From Sepiola atlantica (lineage: Eukaryota; Mollusca; Cephalopoda; Sepiida; Sepiolidae): 64,000 nt of DNA. Below, in pieces: positions 26,296 to 39,317 of this stretch (the first letter of the stretch is position 1; the number at the start of each line of letters is the position of its first letter). The stretch covers positions 1,364,001 through 1,428,000 of the forward strand of contig CAUVYP010000244.1 in NCBI GenBank assembly GCA_963556195.1, written 5' to 3'. The notes beneath the pieces are model-generated. The model made no database searches. It saw only the letters and a list, made by a program, of their open reading frames with translations, and was not told where the DNA came from. The translations under genes were made by a program, and so were the position numbers.

Positions 26296-27411
26296 TTAGC
26301 GCGTTTTAAAGTTGATATCGCTTTTGCTTATAACTTCCACATTTATTCGAATTGTGCAACGAAACTTTGCAGACAGTCTCGAATAGGCCTTTTCTACTGA
26401 AGTACACAGTTTCAGAAGTGCAGCTCTTTTACTGCCGGAGATATGTCGATACAAACTGAATACGCAAAACATCAACAAAATTTAGCGCGTTTTAAAGTTG
26501 ATATCGCTTTTGTTTATAACTTCCACAGTTATTCGAATTGTGCAACGAAACTTTGCAGACAGTCTCGAATAGGCCTTTTCTACTGAAGTACGAAGTTTCA
26601 GAAGTGCAGCTCTTGTACTGCCGGAGATATGTCGATACAAACTGAATACGCAAAACATCAACAAAATTTAGCGCGTTTTAAAGTTGATATCGCTTTTGTT
26701 TATAACTTCCACATTTATTCGAATTGTGCAACGAAACTTTGCAGACAGTCGCGGAGACACATGTTCTACTGAAGTACCAAGTTTCAGAAGTGCAGCTCTT
26801 GTACTGATGGAGATATGTCGATACAAACTTAATACGCAAAACATCAACAAAATTTAGCGCGTTTTAAAGTTGATATCGCTTTTGTTTATAACTTCCACAT
26901 TTATTCGAATTGTGCAACGAAACTTTGCAGACAGTCGCGGAGACACATTTTCTACTGAAGTACGAAGTTTCAGAAGTGCAGCTCTTTGACTGCCGGAGAT
27001 ATGTCGATACAAACTGAATACGCAAAACATCAACTAAATTAAGCCTGTTTTAAAGTTGATATCGCTTTTGTTTATAACTTCCACATTTATTCGAATTGTG
27101 AAACGAAACTTTGCAGACAGTCTCGAATAGGCCTTTTCTACTGAAGTACCAAGTTTCAGAAGTGCAGCTCTTGTACTGCCGGAGATAGGTCGATACAAAC
27201 TGAATACGCAAAACATCAACAAAATTTAGCGCGTTTTAAAGTTGATATCGCTTTTGTTTATAACTTCCACATTTATTCGAATTGTGCCACGAAACTTTGC
27301 AGACAGTCGCGGAGCCACATTTTCAACTGAAGTACCAAGTTTCAGAAGTGCAGCTATTGTACTGCCGGAGATATGTCGATACAAACTGAATACGCAAAAC
27401 ATCAACAAAAT

Positions 27412-30400
27412 TTAGCGCGTTTTAAAGTTGATATCGCTTTTGTTTATAACTTCCACATTTATTCGAATTGTGCAACGAAACTTTGCAGACAGTCTCGAAT
27501 AGGCCTTTTCTACTGAAGTACACAGTTTCAGAAGTGCAGCTCTTTTACTGCCGGAGATATGTCGATACAAACTGAATACGCAAAACATCAACAAAATTTA
27601 GCGCGTTTTAAAGTTGATATCGCTTTTGTTTATAACTTCCACAGTTATTCGAATTGTGCAACGAAACTTTGCAGACAGTCTCGAATAGGCCTTTTCTACT
27701 GAAGTACTAAGTTTCAGAAGTGCAGCTCTTGTACTGCTAGAGATATGTCGATACAAACTGAATACGCAAAACATCAACAAAATTTAGCGCGTTTTAAAGT
27801 TGATATCGCTTTTGTTTATAACTTCCACATTTATTCGAATTGTGCAACGAAACTTTGCAGACAGTCGCGGAGACACATGTTCTACTGAAGTACCAAGTTT
27901 CAGAAGTGCAGCTCTTGTACTGATGGAGATATGTCGATACAAACTTAATACGCAAAACATCAACAAAATTTAGCGCGTTTTAAAGTTGATATCGCTTTTG
28001 TTTATAACTTCCACATTTATTCGAATTGTGCAACGAAACTTTGCAGACAGTCGCGGAGACACATTTTCCACTGAAGTACCAAGTTTCAGAAGTGCAGCTC
28101 TTTGACTGCCGGAGATATGTCGATACAAACTGAATACGCAAAACATCAACTAAATTAAGCCTGTTTTAATGTTGATATCGCTTTTGTTTATAACTTCCAC
28201 ATTTATTCGAATTGTGAAACGAAACTTTGCAGACAGTCTCGAATAGGCCTTTTCTACTGAAGTACCAAGTTTCAGAAGTGCAGCTCTTGTACTGCCGGAG
28301 ATAGGTCGATACAAACTGAATACGCAAAACATCAACAAAATTTAGCGCGTTTTAAAGTTGATATCGCTTTTGTTTATAACTTCCACATTTATTCGAATTG
28401 TGTAACGAAACTTTGCAGACAGTCGCAGAGACACATTTTCTACTGAAGTACCAAGTTTCAGAAGTGCAACTCTTGTACTGCCGGAGATATGTCGATACAA
28501 ACTGAATACGCAAAACATCAACAAAATTTAGCGCGTTTTAAAGTTGATATCGCTTTTGTTTATAACTTCCACATTTATTCGAATTGTGCAACGAAACTTT
28601 GCAGACAGTCGCGGAGACACATGTTCTACTGAAGTACCAAGTTTCAGAAGTGCAGCTCTTGTACTGCCGGAGATATGTCGATACAAACTGAATACGCAAA
28701 ACATCACCAAAATTTAGCGCGTTTTAAAGTTGATATCGCTGTTGCTTATAACTTCCACATTTATTCGAATTGTGCCACGAAACTTTGCAGACAGTCGCGG
28801 AGCCACATTTTCAACTGAAGTACCAAGTTTCAGAAGTGCAGCTCTTGTACTGCCGGAGATATGTCGATACAAACTGAATACGCAAAACATCAACAAAATT
28901 TAGCGCGTTTTAAAGTTGATATCGCTTTTGTTTATAACTTCCACATTTATTCGAATTGTGCAACGAAACTTTGCAGACAGTCGCGGCGACACATTTTCTA
29001 CTAAAGTACCAAGTCTCAGAAGTGCAGCTCTTGTACTGCCGGAGATATGTCGATACAAACTGAATACACAATATATCAACAAAATTTAGCGCGTTTTAAA
29101 GTTGATATCGCTTTTGTTTATAACTTCCACATTTATTCGAATTGTGCAACGAAACTTTGCAGACAGTCTCGAATAGGCCTTTTGCACTGAGGTACCAAGT
29201 TTCAGAAGTGCAGCTGTTGTACTTCCGGAGATATGTCGATACAAACTGAATACGCAAAACATCAACAAAATTTAGCGCGTTTTAAAGTTGATATCGCTTT
29301 TGTTTATAACTTCCACATTTATTCGAATTGTGCAACGAAACTTTGCAGACAGTCGCGGAGACACATTTTCTACTGAAGTACCAAGTTTCAGAAGTGCAAC
29401 TCTTGTACTGCCGGAGATATGTCGATACAAACTGAATACGCAAAACATCAACAAAATTTAGCGCGTTTTAAAGTTGATATCGCTTTTGTTTATAACTTTC
29501 TACATTTATTCGAATTGTGCAACGAAACTTTGCAGACAGTCGCGGAGACACATGTTCTACTGAAGTACCAAGTTTCAGAAGTGCAGCTCTTGTACTGCCG
29601 GAGATATGTCGATACAAACTGAATACGCAAAACATCACCAAAATTTAGCGCGTTTTAAAGTTGATATCGCTTTTGCTTATAACTTCCACATTTATTCGAA
29701 TTGTGCAACGAAACTTTGCAGACAGTCTCGAATAGGCCTTTTCGACTGAAGTACACAGTTTCAGAAGTGCAGCTCTTTTACTGCCGGAGATATGTCGATA
29801 CAAACTGAATACGCAAAACATCAACAAAATTTAGCGCGTTTTAAAGTTGATATCGCTTTTGTTTATAACTTCCACAGTTATTCGAATTGTGCAACGAAAC
29901 TTTGCAGACAGTCTCGAATAGGCCTTTTCTACTGAAGTACGAAGTTTCAGAAGTGCAGCTCTTGTACTGCCGGAGATATGTCGATACAAACTGAATACGC
30001 AAAACATCAACAAAATTTAGCGCGTTTTAAAGTTGATATCGCTTTTGTTTATAACTTCCACATTTATTCGAATTGTGCAACGAAACTTTGCAGACAGTCG
30101 CGGAGACACATGTTCTACTGAAGTACCAAGTTTCAGAAGTGCAGCTCTTGTACTGATGGAGATATGTCGATACAAACTTAATACGCAAAACATCAACAAA
30201 ATTTAGCGCGTTTTAAAGTTGATATCGCTTTTGTTTATAACTTCCACATTTATTCGAATTGTGCCACGAAACTTTGCAGACAGTCGCGGAGACACATTTT
30301 CCACTGAAGTACGAAGTTTCAGAAGTGCAGCTCTTTGACTGCCGGAGATATGTCGATACAAACTGAATACGCAAAACATCAACTAAATTAAGCCTGTTTT

Positions 30401-31876
30401 AAAGTTGATATCGCTTTTGTTTATAACTTCCACATTTATTCGAATTGTGAAACGAAACTTTGCAGACAGTCTCGAATAGGCCTTTTCTACTGAAGTACCA
30501 AGTTTCAGAAGTGCAGCTCTTGTACTGCCGGAGATAGGTCGATACAAACTGAATACGCAAAACATCAACAAAATTTAGCGCGTTTTAAAGTTGATATCGC
30601 TTTTGTTTATAACTTCCACATTTATTCGAATTGTGCCACGAAACTTTGCAGACAGTCGCGGAGCCACATTTTCAACTGAAGTACCAAGTTTCAGAAGTGC
30701 AGCTCTTGTACTGCCGGAGATATGTCGATACAAACTGAATACGCAAAACATCAACAAAATTTAGCGCGTTTTAAAGTTGATATCGCTTTTGTTTATAACT
30801 TCCACATTTATTCGAATTGTGCAACGAAACTTTGCAGACAGTCGCGGAGACACATTTTCTACTAAAGTACCAATTCTCAGAAGTGCAGCTCTTGTACTGC
30901 CGGAGATATGTCGATACAAACTGAATACACAACATATCAACAAAATTTAGCGCGTTTTAAAGTTGATATCGCTTTTGTTTATAACTTCCACATTTATTCG
31001 AATTGTGCAACGAAACTTTGCAGACAGTCTCGAATAGGCCTTTTGCACTGAGGTACCAAGTTTCAGAAGTGCAGCTGTTGTACTTCCGGAGATATGTCGA
31101 TACAAACTGAATACGCAAAACATCAACAAAATTTAGCGCGTTTTAAAGTTGATATCGCTTTTGTTTATAACTTCCACATTTATTCGAATTGTGCAACGAA
31201 ACTTTGCAGACAGTCGCGGAGACACATTTTCTACTGAAGTACCAAGTTTCAGAAGTGCAACTCTTGTACTGCCGGAGATATGTCGATACAAACTGAATAC
31301 GCAAAACATCAACAAAATTTAGCGCGTTTTAAAGTTGATATCGCTTTTGTTTATAACTTCCACATTTATTCGAATTGTGCAACGAAACTTTGCAAACAGT
31401 CGCGGAGACACATGTTCTACTGAAGTACCAAGTTTCAGAAGTGCAGCTCTTGTACTGCCGGAGATATGTCGATACAAACTGAATACGCAAAACATCACCA
31501 AAATTTAGCGCGTTTTAAAGTTGATATCGCTTTTGCTTATAACTTCCACATTTATTCGAATTGTGCAACGAAACTTTGCAGACAGTCTCGAATAGGCCTT
31601 TTCTACTGAAGTACACAGTTTCAGAAGTGCAGCTCTTTTACTGCCGGAGATATGTCGATACAAACTGAATACGCAAAACATCAACAAAATTTAGCGCGTT
31701 TTAAAGTTGATATCGCTTTTGTTTATAACTTCCACAGTTATTCGAATTGTGCAACGAAACTTTGCAGACAGTCTCGAATAGGCCTTTTCTACTGAAGTAC
31801 GAAGTTTCAGAAGTGCAGCTCTTGTACTGCCGGAGATATGTCGATACAAACTGAATACGCAAAACATCAACAAAAT
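27412..31876. repeat. 28-mer duplication unit, copy 2 (first 24 monomers)
   Basis: This matches 22203-26667 monomer by monomer at a 5,209-bp offset. It stops at the fusion monomer 31877, where I has recombined with A. It includes the second full 10-mer cycle at 29645-31504. Confidence 0.85.
29498..29499. other. 1-bp insertion, lineage marker 2 (second copy)
   Basis: The same aactttctac as near 24289 appears here, confirming common descent of the two 28-mer units. Confidence 0.9.
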
Positions 31877-32062
31877 TTAGCGCGTTTTAAAGTTGATATC
31901 GCTTTTGTTTATAACTTCCACATTTATTCGAATTGTGCAACGAAACTTTGCAGACAGTCGCGGAGACACATGTTCTACTGAAGTACCAAGTTTCAGAAGT
32001 GCAGCTCTTGTACTGCCGGAGATATGTCGATACAAACTGAATACGCAAAACATCAACAAAAT
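31877..32062. repeat. Fusion monomer I/A
   Basis: The left part has the I marker acatgttct, but the right part lacks the I markers gatggag and caaacttaat, and the next monomer is L, which normally follows A. The simplest reading is a crossover inside the monomer that deleted three monomer lengths (558 bp). The same fusion is at 33737. Confidence 0.7.
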
Positions 32063-33364
32063 TTAGCGCGTTTTAAAGTTGATATCGCTTTTGTTTATAA
32101 CTTCCACATTTATTCGAATTGTGCAACGAAACTTTGCAGACAGTCGCGGAGACACATTTTCTACTAAAGTACCAAGTCTCAGAAGTGCAGCTCTTGTACT
32201 GCCGGAGATATGTCGATACAAACTGAATACACAACATATCAACAAAATTTAGCGCGTTTTAAAGTTGATATCGCTTTTGTTTATAACTTCCACATTTATT
32301 CGAATTGTGCAACGAAACTTTGCAGACAGTCTCGAATAGGCCTTTTGCACTGAGGTACCAAGTTTCAGAAGTGCAGCTGTTGTACTTCCGGAGATATGTC
32401 GATACAAACTGAATACGCAAAACATCAACAAAATTTAGCGCGTTTTAAAGTTGATATCGCTTTTGTTTATAACTTCCACATTTATTCGAATTGTGCAACG
32501 AAACTTTGCAGACAGTCGCGGAGACACATTTTCTACTGAAGTACCAAGTTTCAGAAGTGCAACTCTTGTACTGCCGGAGATATGTCGATACAAACTGAAT
32601 ACGCAAAACATCAACAAAATTTAGCGCGTTTTAAAGTTGATATCGCTTTTGTTTATAACTTCCACATTTATTCGAATTGTGCAACGAAACTTTGCAAACA
32701 GTCGCGGAGACACATGTTCTACTGAAGTACCAAGTTTCAGAAGTGCAGCTCTTGTACTGCCGGAGATATGTCGATACAAACTGAATACGCAAAACATCAC
32801 CAAAATTTAGCGCGTTTTAAAGTTGATATCGCTTTTGCTTATAACTTCCACATTTATTCGAATTGTGCAACGAAACTTTGCAGACAGTCTCGAATAGGCC
32901 TTTTCTACTGAAGTACACAGTTTCAGAAGTGCAGCTCTTTTACTGCCGGAGATATGTCGATACAAACTGAATACGCAAAACATCAACAAAATTTAGCGCG
33001 TTTTAAAGTTGATATCGCTTTTGTTTATAACTTCCACAGTTATTCGAATTGTGCAACGAAACTTTGCAGACAGTCTCGAATAGGCCTTTTCTACTGAAGT
33101 ACGAAGTTTCAGAAGTGCAGCTCTTGTACTGCCGGAGATATGTCGATACAAACTGAATACGCAAAACATCAACAAAATTTAGCGCGTTTTAAAGTTGATA
33201 TCGCTTTTGTTTATAACTTCCACATTTATTCGAATTGTGCAACGAAACTTTGCAGACAGTCGCGGAGACACATGTTCTACTGAAGTACCAAGTTTCAGAA
33301 GTGCAGCTCTTGTACTGATGGAGATATGTCGATACAAACTTAATACGCAAAACATCAACAAAAT

Positions 33365-33550
33365 TTAGCGCGTTTTAAAGTTGATATCGCTTTTGTTTAT
33401 AACTTCCACATTTATTCGAATTGTGCAACGAAACTTTGCAGACAGTCGCGGAGACACATTTTCCACTGAAGTACGAAGTTTCAGAAGTGCAGCTCTTTGA
33501 CTGCCGGAGATATGTCGATACAAACTGAATACGCAAAACATCAACAAAAT
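33365..33550. repeat. Fusion monomer N/C
   Basis: It carries the N markers ttttccactg and ctctttgactg, but it ends catcaacaaaat instead of catcaactaaat and is followed by R instead of P. The tail is therefore from a C-like monomer. Confidence 0.68.
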
Positions 33551-35968
33551 TTAGCGCGTTTTAAAGTTGATATCGCTTTTGTTTATAACTTCCACAGTTA
33601 TTCGAATTGTGCAACGAAACTTTGCAGACAGTCTCGAATAGGCCTTTTCTACTGAAGTACGAAGTTTCAGAAGTGCAGCTCTTGTACTGCCGGAGATATG
33701 TCGATACAAACTGAATACGCAAAACATCAACAAAATTTAGCGCGTTTTAAAGTTGATATCGCTTTTGTTTATAACTTCCACATTTATTCGAATTGTGCAA
33801 CGAAACTTTGCAGACAGTCGCGGAGACACATGTTCTACTGAAGTACCAAGTTTCAGAAGTGCAGCTCTTGTACTGCCGGAGATATGTCGATACAAACTGA
33901 ATACGCAAAACATCAACAAAATTTAGCGCGTTTTAAAGTTGATATCGCTTTTGTTTATAACTTCCACATTTATTCGAATTGTGCAACGAAACTTTGCAGA
34001 CAGTCGCGGAGACACATTTTCTACTAAAGTACCAAGTCTCAGAAGTGCAGCTCTTGTACTGCCGGAGATATGTCGATACAAACTGAATACACAACATATC
34101 AACAAAATTTAGCGCGTTTTAAAGTTGATATCGCTTTTGTTTATAACTTCCACATTTATTCGAATTGTGCAACGAAACTTTGCAGACAGTCTCGAATAGG
34201 CCTTTTGCACTGAGGTACCAAGTTTCAGAAGTGCAGCTGTTGTACTTCCGGAGATATGTCGATACAAACTGAATACGCAAAACATCAACAAAATTTAGCG
34301 CGTTTTAAAGTTGATATCGCTTTTGTTTATAACTTCCACATTTATTCGAATTGTGCAACGAAACTTTGCAGACAGTCGCGGAGACACATTTTCTACTGAA
34401 GTACCAAGTTTCAGAAGTGCAACTCTTGTACTGCCGGAGATATGTCGATACAAACTGAATACGCAAAACATCAACAAAATTTAGCGCGTTTTAAAGTTGA
34501 TATCGCTTTTGTTTATAACTTCCACATTTATTCGAATTGTGCAACGAAACTTTGCAAACAGTCGCGGAGACACATGTTCTACTGAAGTACCAAGTTTCAG
34601 AAGTGCAGCTCTTGTACTGCCGGAGATATGTCGATACAAACTGAATACGCAAAACATCACCAAAATTTAGCGCGTTTTAAAGTTGATATCGCTTTTGCTT
34701 ATAACTTCCACATTTATTCGAATTGTGCAACGAAACTTTGCAGACAGTCTCGAATAGGCCTTTTCTACTGAAGTACACAGTTTCAGAAGTGCAGCTCTTT
34801 TACTGCCGGAGATATGTCGATACAAACTGAATACGCAAAACATCAACAAAATTTAGCGCGTTTTAAAGTTGATATCGCTTTTGTTTATAACTTCCACAGT
34901 TATTCGAATTGTGCAACGAAACTTTGCAGACCATCGCGGAGACACATGTTCTACTGAAGTACCAAGTTTCAGAAGTGCAGCTCTTGTACTGATGGAGATA
35001 TGTCGATACAAACTTAATACGCAAAACATAAACAAAATTTAGCGCGTTTTAAAGTTGATATCGCTTTTGTTTATAACTTCCACATTTATTCGAATTGTGC
35101 AACGAAACTTTGCAGACAGTCGCGGAGACACATTTTCCACTGAAGTACGAAGTTTCAGAAGTGCAGCTCTTTGACTGCCGGAGATATGTCGATACAAACT
35201 GAATACGCAAAACATCAACTAAATCAAGCCTGTTTTAAAGTTGATATCGCTTTTGTTTATAACTTCCACATTTATTCGAATTGTGAAACGAAACTTTGCA
35301 GACAGTCTCGAATAGGCCTTTTCTACTGAAGTACCAAGTTTCAGAAGTGCAGCTCTTGTACTGCCGGAGATAGGTCGATACAAACTGAATACGCAAAACA
35401 TCAACAAAATTTAGCGCGTTTTAAAGTTGATATCGCTTTTGTTTATAACTTCCACATTTATTCGAATTGTGCCACGAAACTTTGCAGACAGTCGCGGAGC
35501 CACATTTTCAACTGAAGTACCAAGTTTCAGAAGTGCAGCTATTGTACTGCCGGAGATATGTCGATACAAACTGAATACGCAAAACATCAACAAAATTTAG
35601 CGCGTTTTAAAGTTGATATCGCTTTTGTTTATAACTTCCACATTTATTCGAATTGTGCAACGAAACTTTGCAGACAGTCGCGGAGACACATTTTCTACTA
35701 AAGTACCAAGTCTCAGAAGTGCAGCTCTTGTACTGCCGGAGATATGTCGATACAAACTGAATACGCAAAACATCAACAAAATTTAGCGCGTTTTAAAGTT
35801 GATATCGCTTTTGTTTATAACTTCCACATTTATTCGAATTGTGCAACGAAACTTTGCAGACAGTCGCGGAGACACATTTTCCACTGAAGTACAAAGTTTC
35901 AGAAGTGCAGCTCTTGTACTGCCGGAGATATGTCGATACAAACTGAATACGCAAAACATCACCAAAAT
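33551..35968. repeat. Second rearranged 10-mer and transition
   Basis: R, I/A fusion, L T V H C repeat the preceding unit. Then come an R/I fusion (34853), N, P, A and an L-like monomer without the usual L tail, and at 35783 an N-type with ttttccactg and gtacaaag. The dispersed block starts after this. The P monomer at 35225 reads aaatcaagcc instead of aaattaagcc. Confidence 0.75.
34853..35038. repeat. Fusion monomer R/I with changed bases at the joint
   Basis: The left part is R (cacagttatt) and the right part is I (acatgttct, gatggag, caaacttaat). At the switch, 34932-34933 read ca where ag is expected (cagaccatcgcgg), a double change I noticed nowhere else. One monomer length is lost relative to the 10-mer. 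Confidence 0.78.
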
Positions 35969-36393
35969 TTAGCGCGTTTTAAAGTTGATATCGCTTTTGT
36001 TTATAACTTCCACATTTATTCGAATTGTGCAACGAAACTTTGCAGACGGTCGCGGAGACACATGTTCTACTGAAGTACCAAGTTTCAGAAGTGCAGCTCT
36101 TGTACTGCCGGAGATATGTCGATACAAACTGAATACGCAAAACATCAACAAAATTTAGCGCGTTTTAAAGTTGATATCGCTTTTGTTTATAACTTCCACA
36201 TTTATTCGAATTGTGCAACGAAACTTTGCAGACAGTCTCGAATAGGCCTTTTCTACTGAAGTACCAAGTTTCAGAAGTGCAGCTCTTGTACTGCCGGAGA
36301 TATGTCGATACAAACTGTATACGCAAAACATCAACAAAATTTAGCGCGTTTTAAAGTTGATATCGCTTTTGTTTATAACTTCCACATTTATTC

Positions 36394-36394
36394 T
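36394..36394. other. 1-bp insertion, lineage marker 1 (third copy)
   Basis: It has the same attctgaattg and gagaaacatttgct as at 15559, exactly 20,835 bp downstream of that copy. Confidence 0.92.
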
Positions 36395-38945
36395 GAATTG
36401 TGCAACGAAACTTTGCAGACAGTCGCGGAGAAACATTTGCTACTGAAGTACAAAGTTTCAGAAGTGCAGCTCTTGTACTGCCGGAGATATGTCGATACAA
36501 ACTGAATACGCAAAACATCAACAAAATTTAGCGCGTTTTAAAGTTGATATCGCTTTTGTTTATAACTTCCACATTTATTCGAATTGTGCAACGAAACTTT
36601 GCAGACAGTCTCGAATAGGCCTTTTCAACTGAGGTACCAAGTTACAGAAGTGCAGCTGTTGTACTGCCAAAGATATGTCGATACAAACTGAATACGCAAA
36701 ACATCAACAAAATTTAGCGCGTTTTAAAGTTGATATCGCTTTTGTTTATAACTTCCACATTTATTCGAATTGTGCCACGAAACTTTGCAGACAGTCGCGG
36801 AGCCACATTTTCTACTGAAGTACCAAGTTTCAGAAGTGCAGCTCTTGTACTACTGGAGATATGTCGATACAAACTGAATACGCAAAACATCACCAAAATT
36901 TAGCGCGTTTTAAAGTTGATATCGCTTTTGTTTATAACTTCCACATTTATTCGAATTGTGCAACGAAACTTTGCAGACAGTCTCGAATAGGCCTTTTCTA
37001 CTGAAGTACACAGTTTCAGAAGTGCAGCTCTTTTACTGCCGGAGATATGTCGATACAAACTGAATACGCAAAACATCAACAAAATTTAGCGCGTTTTAAA
37101 GTTGATATCGCTTTTGTTTATAACTTCCACAGTTATTCGAATTGTGCAACGAAACTTTGCAGACAGTCTCGAATAGGCCTTTTCTACTGAAGTACGAAGT
37201 TTCAGAAGTGCAGCTCTTGTACTGCCGGAGATATGTCGATACAAACTGAATACGCAAAACATCAGCAAAATTTAGCGCGTTTGAAAGTTGATATCGCTTT
37301 TGTTTATAACTTCCACATTTATTCGAATTGTGCAACGAAACTTTGCAGACAGTCGCGGAGACACATGTTCTACTGAAGTACCAAGTTTCAGAAGTGCAGC
37401 TCTTGTACTGATGGAGATATGTCGATACAAACTGAATACGCAAAACATCAACAAAATTTAGCGCGTTTTAAAGTTGATATCGCTTTTGTTTATAACTTCC
37501 ACATTTATTCGAATTGTGCAACGAAACTTTGCAGACAGTCGCGGAGACACATTTTCTACTTAAGTACCAAGTTTCAGAAGTGCAGCTCTTGTACTGCCGG
37601 AGATATGTCGATACAAACTGAATACGCAAAACATCAACTAAATTAAGCCTGTTTTAAAGTTGATATCGCTTTTGTTTATAACTTCCACATTTATTCGAAT
37701 TGTGAAACGAAACTTTGCAGACAGTCTCGAATAGGCCTTTTCTACTGAAGTACCAGGTTTCAGAAGTGCAGCTCTTGTACTGCCGGAGATAGGTCGATAC
37801 AAACTGAATACGCAAAACATCAACAAAATTTAGCGCGTTTTAAAGTTGATATCGCTTTTGTTTATAACTTCCACATTTATCTGAATTGTGCAAGGAAACT
37901 TTGCAGACAGTCTCGAATAGGCCTCCTCTACTGAAGTACCAAGTTTCAGAAGTGCAGCTCTTGTACTGCCGGAGATAGGTCGATACAAACTGAATACGCA
38001 AAACATCAACAAAATTTAGCGCGTTTTAAAGTTGATATCGCTTTTGTTTATAACTTCCTCATTTATTCGAATTGTGCCACGAAACTTTGCAGACAGTCGC
38101 GGAGCAACATTCTCAACTGAAGTACCAAGTTTCAGAGGTGCAGCTCTTGTACTGCCGGAGATATGTCGATACAAACTGAATACGCAAAACATCAACAAAA
38201 TTTAGCGCGTTTTAAAGTTGATATCGCTTTTGTTTATAACTTCCACATTTATTCGAATTGTGCAACGGAACTTTGCAGACAGTCTCGAATAGGCCTTTTC
38301 TACTGAAGTACCAAGTTTCAGAAGTGCAGCTCTTGTACTGCCGGAGATATGTCGATACTAACTGAATACGCAAAACATCAACAAAATTTAGCGCGTTTTA
38401 AAGTTGATATCGCTTTTGTTTATAACTTCCACATTTATTCGAATTGTGCAACGAAACTTTGCAGAAGGTCTCGAATAGGCCTTTTCTACTGAAGTACTAA
38501 GTTTCAGAAGTGCAGCTCTTGTACTGCCGGAGATATGTCGATACAAACTGAATACGCAAAACATCAACAAAATTTAGCGCGTTTTAAAGTTGATATCGCT
38601 TTTGTTTATAACTTCCACATTTATTCGAATTGTGCAACGAAACTTTGCAGACAGTCGCGGAGACACATTTTCAACTGAAGTACCAAGTCTCAGAAGTGCA
38701 GCTCTTGTACTGCCGGAGATATATCGATACAAACTGAATACACAAAACATCAACAAAATTTAGCGCGTTTTAAAGTTGATATCGCTTTTGTTTATAACTT
38801 CCACATTTATTCGAATTGGGCAACGAAACTTTGCAGACAGTCTCGAAAAGGCCTTTTCTACTGAAGTACGAGGTTTCAGAAGTGCAGCTCTTGTATTGCC
38901 GGAGATATGTCGATACAAACTGAATACGCAAAACAGCAACAAAAT

Positions 38946-39131
38946 TTAGCGCGTTTTAAAGTTGATATCGCTTTTGTTTATTACTTCCATATTTATTCGA
39001 ATTGTGCAACGAAACTTTGCAGACAGTCGCGGAGACACATTTTCTACTGAAGTACCAAGTCTCAGAAGTGCAGCTCTTGTACTGCCGGAGATATATCGAT
39101 ACAAACTGAATACACAAAACATCAACAAAAT
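38946..39131. repeat. Fusion monomer in copy B (18111-type head, 17739-type tail)
   Basis: The left part carries ttccatattta, as in the copy A monomer at 18111. The right part carries accaagtctcag, gatatatcg and gaatacacaa, as in 17739. Between 39000 and 39060 the two parents are alike, so the switch cannot be placed more closely. Confidence 0.8.
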
Positions 39132-39317
39132 TTAGCGCGTTTTAAAGTTGATATCGCTTTTGTTTATAACTTCCACATTTATTCGAATTGGGCAACGAAA
39201 CTTTGCAGACAGTCTCGAAAAGGCCTGTTCTACTGAAGTACGAGGTTTCAGAAGTGCAGCTCTTGTATTGCCGGAGATATGTCGATACAAACTGAATACG
39301 CAAAACATCAACAAAAC
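39132..39317. repeat. Fusion monomer in copy B (17925-type head, 18111-type tail)
   Basis: The left part has attgggcaacg, tcgaaaaggcc and ttgtattgcc, as in 17925. The right edge has caaaacttagcg, which in copy A closes the 18111 monomer. Together with 38946 this explains the extra monomer of copy B. Confidence 0.75.

Larger units (their letters stand above)
22203..27411. repeat. 28-mer duplication unit, copy 1 (5,209 bp)
   Basis: Twenty-eight monomers: C R I N P, gcagagac monomer, H A L T V, insertion-bearing H, C R I N P, A L T V H, C R I N P, A. The copy beginning at 27412 repeats this order with the same private changes, such as cacaatatat, gttgcttataac and the insertion at about 24289. 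It contains three C-R-I-N-P cores. Confidence 0.86.
31691..33550. repeat. Rearranged 10-mer built from two fusion monomers (1,860 bp)
   Basis: The order is R, I/A fusion, L T V H C R I, N/C fusion. The I/A fusion removes N and P, giving a 7-monomer spacing of L (30761 to 32063). The N/C fusion then joins back to R, so the unit starts again at 33551. The ten-monomer length here arises by a different route from the reference 10-mer. Confidence 0.78.

Noticed and set aside
37096..37443. 115-codon minus-strand frame (also 63140-63487)
   Set aside because: Each arises from one substitution in ttttaaag (tttgaaag at 37280, ttgtaaag near 63326) that removes a stop in a second frame of the monomer.
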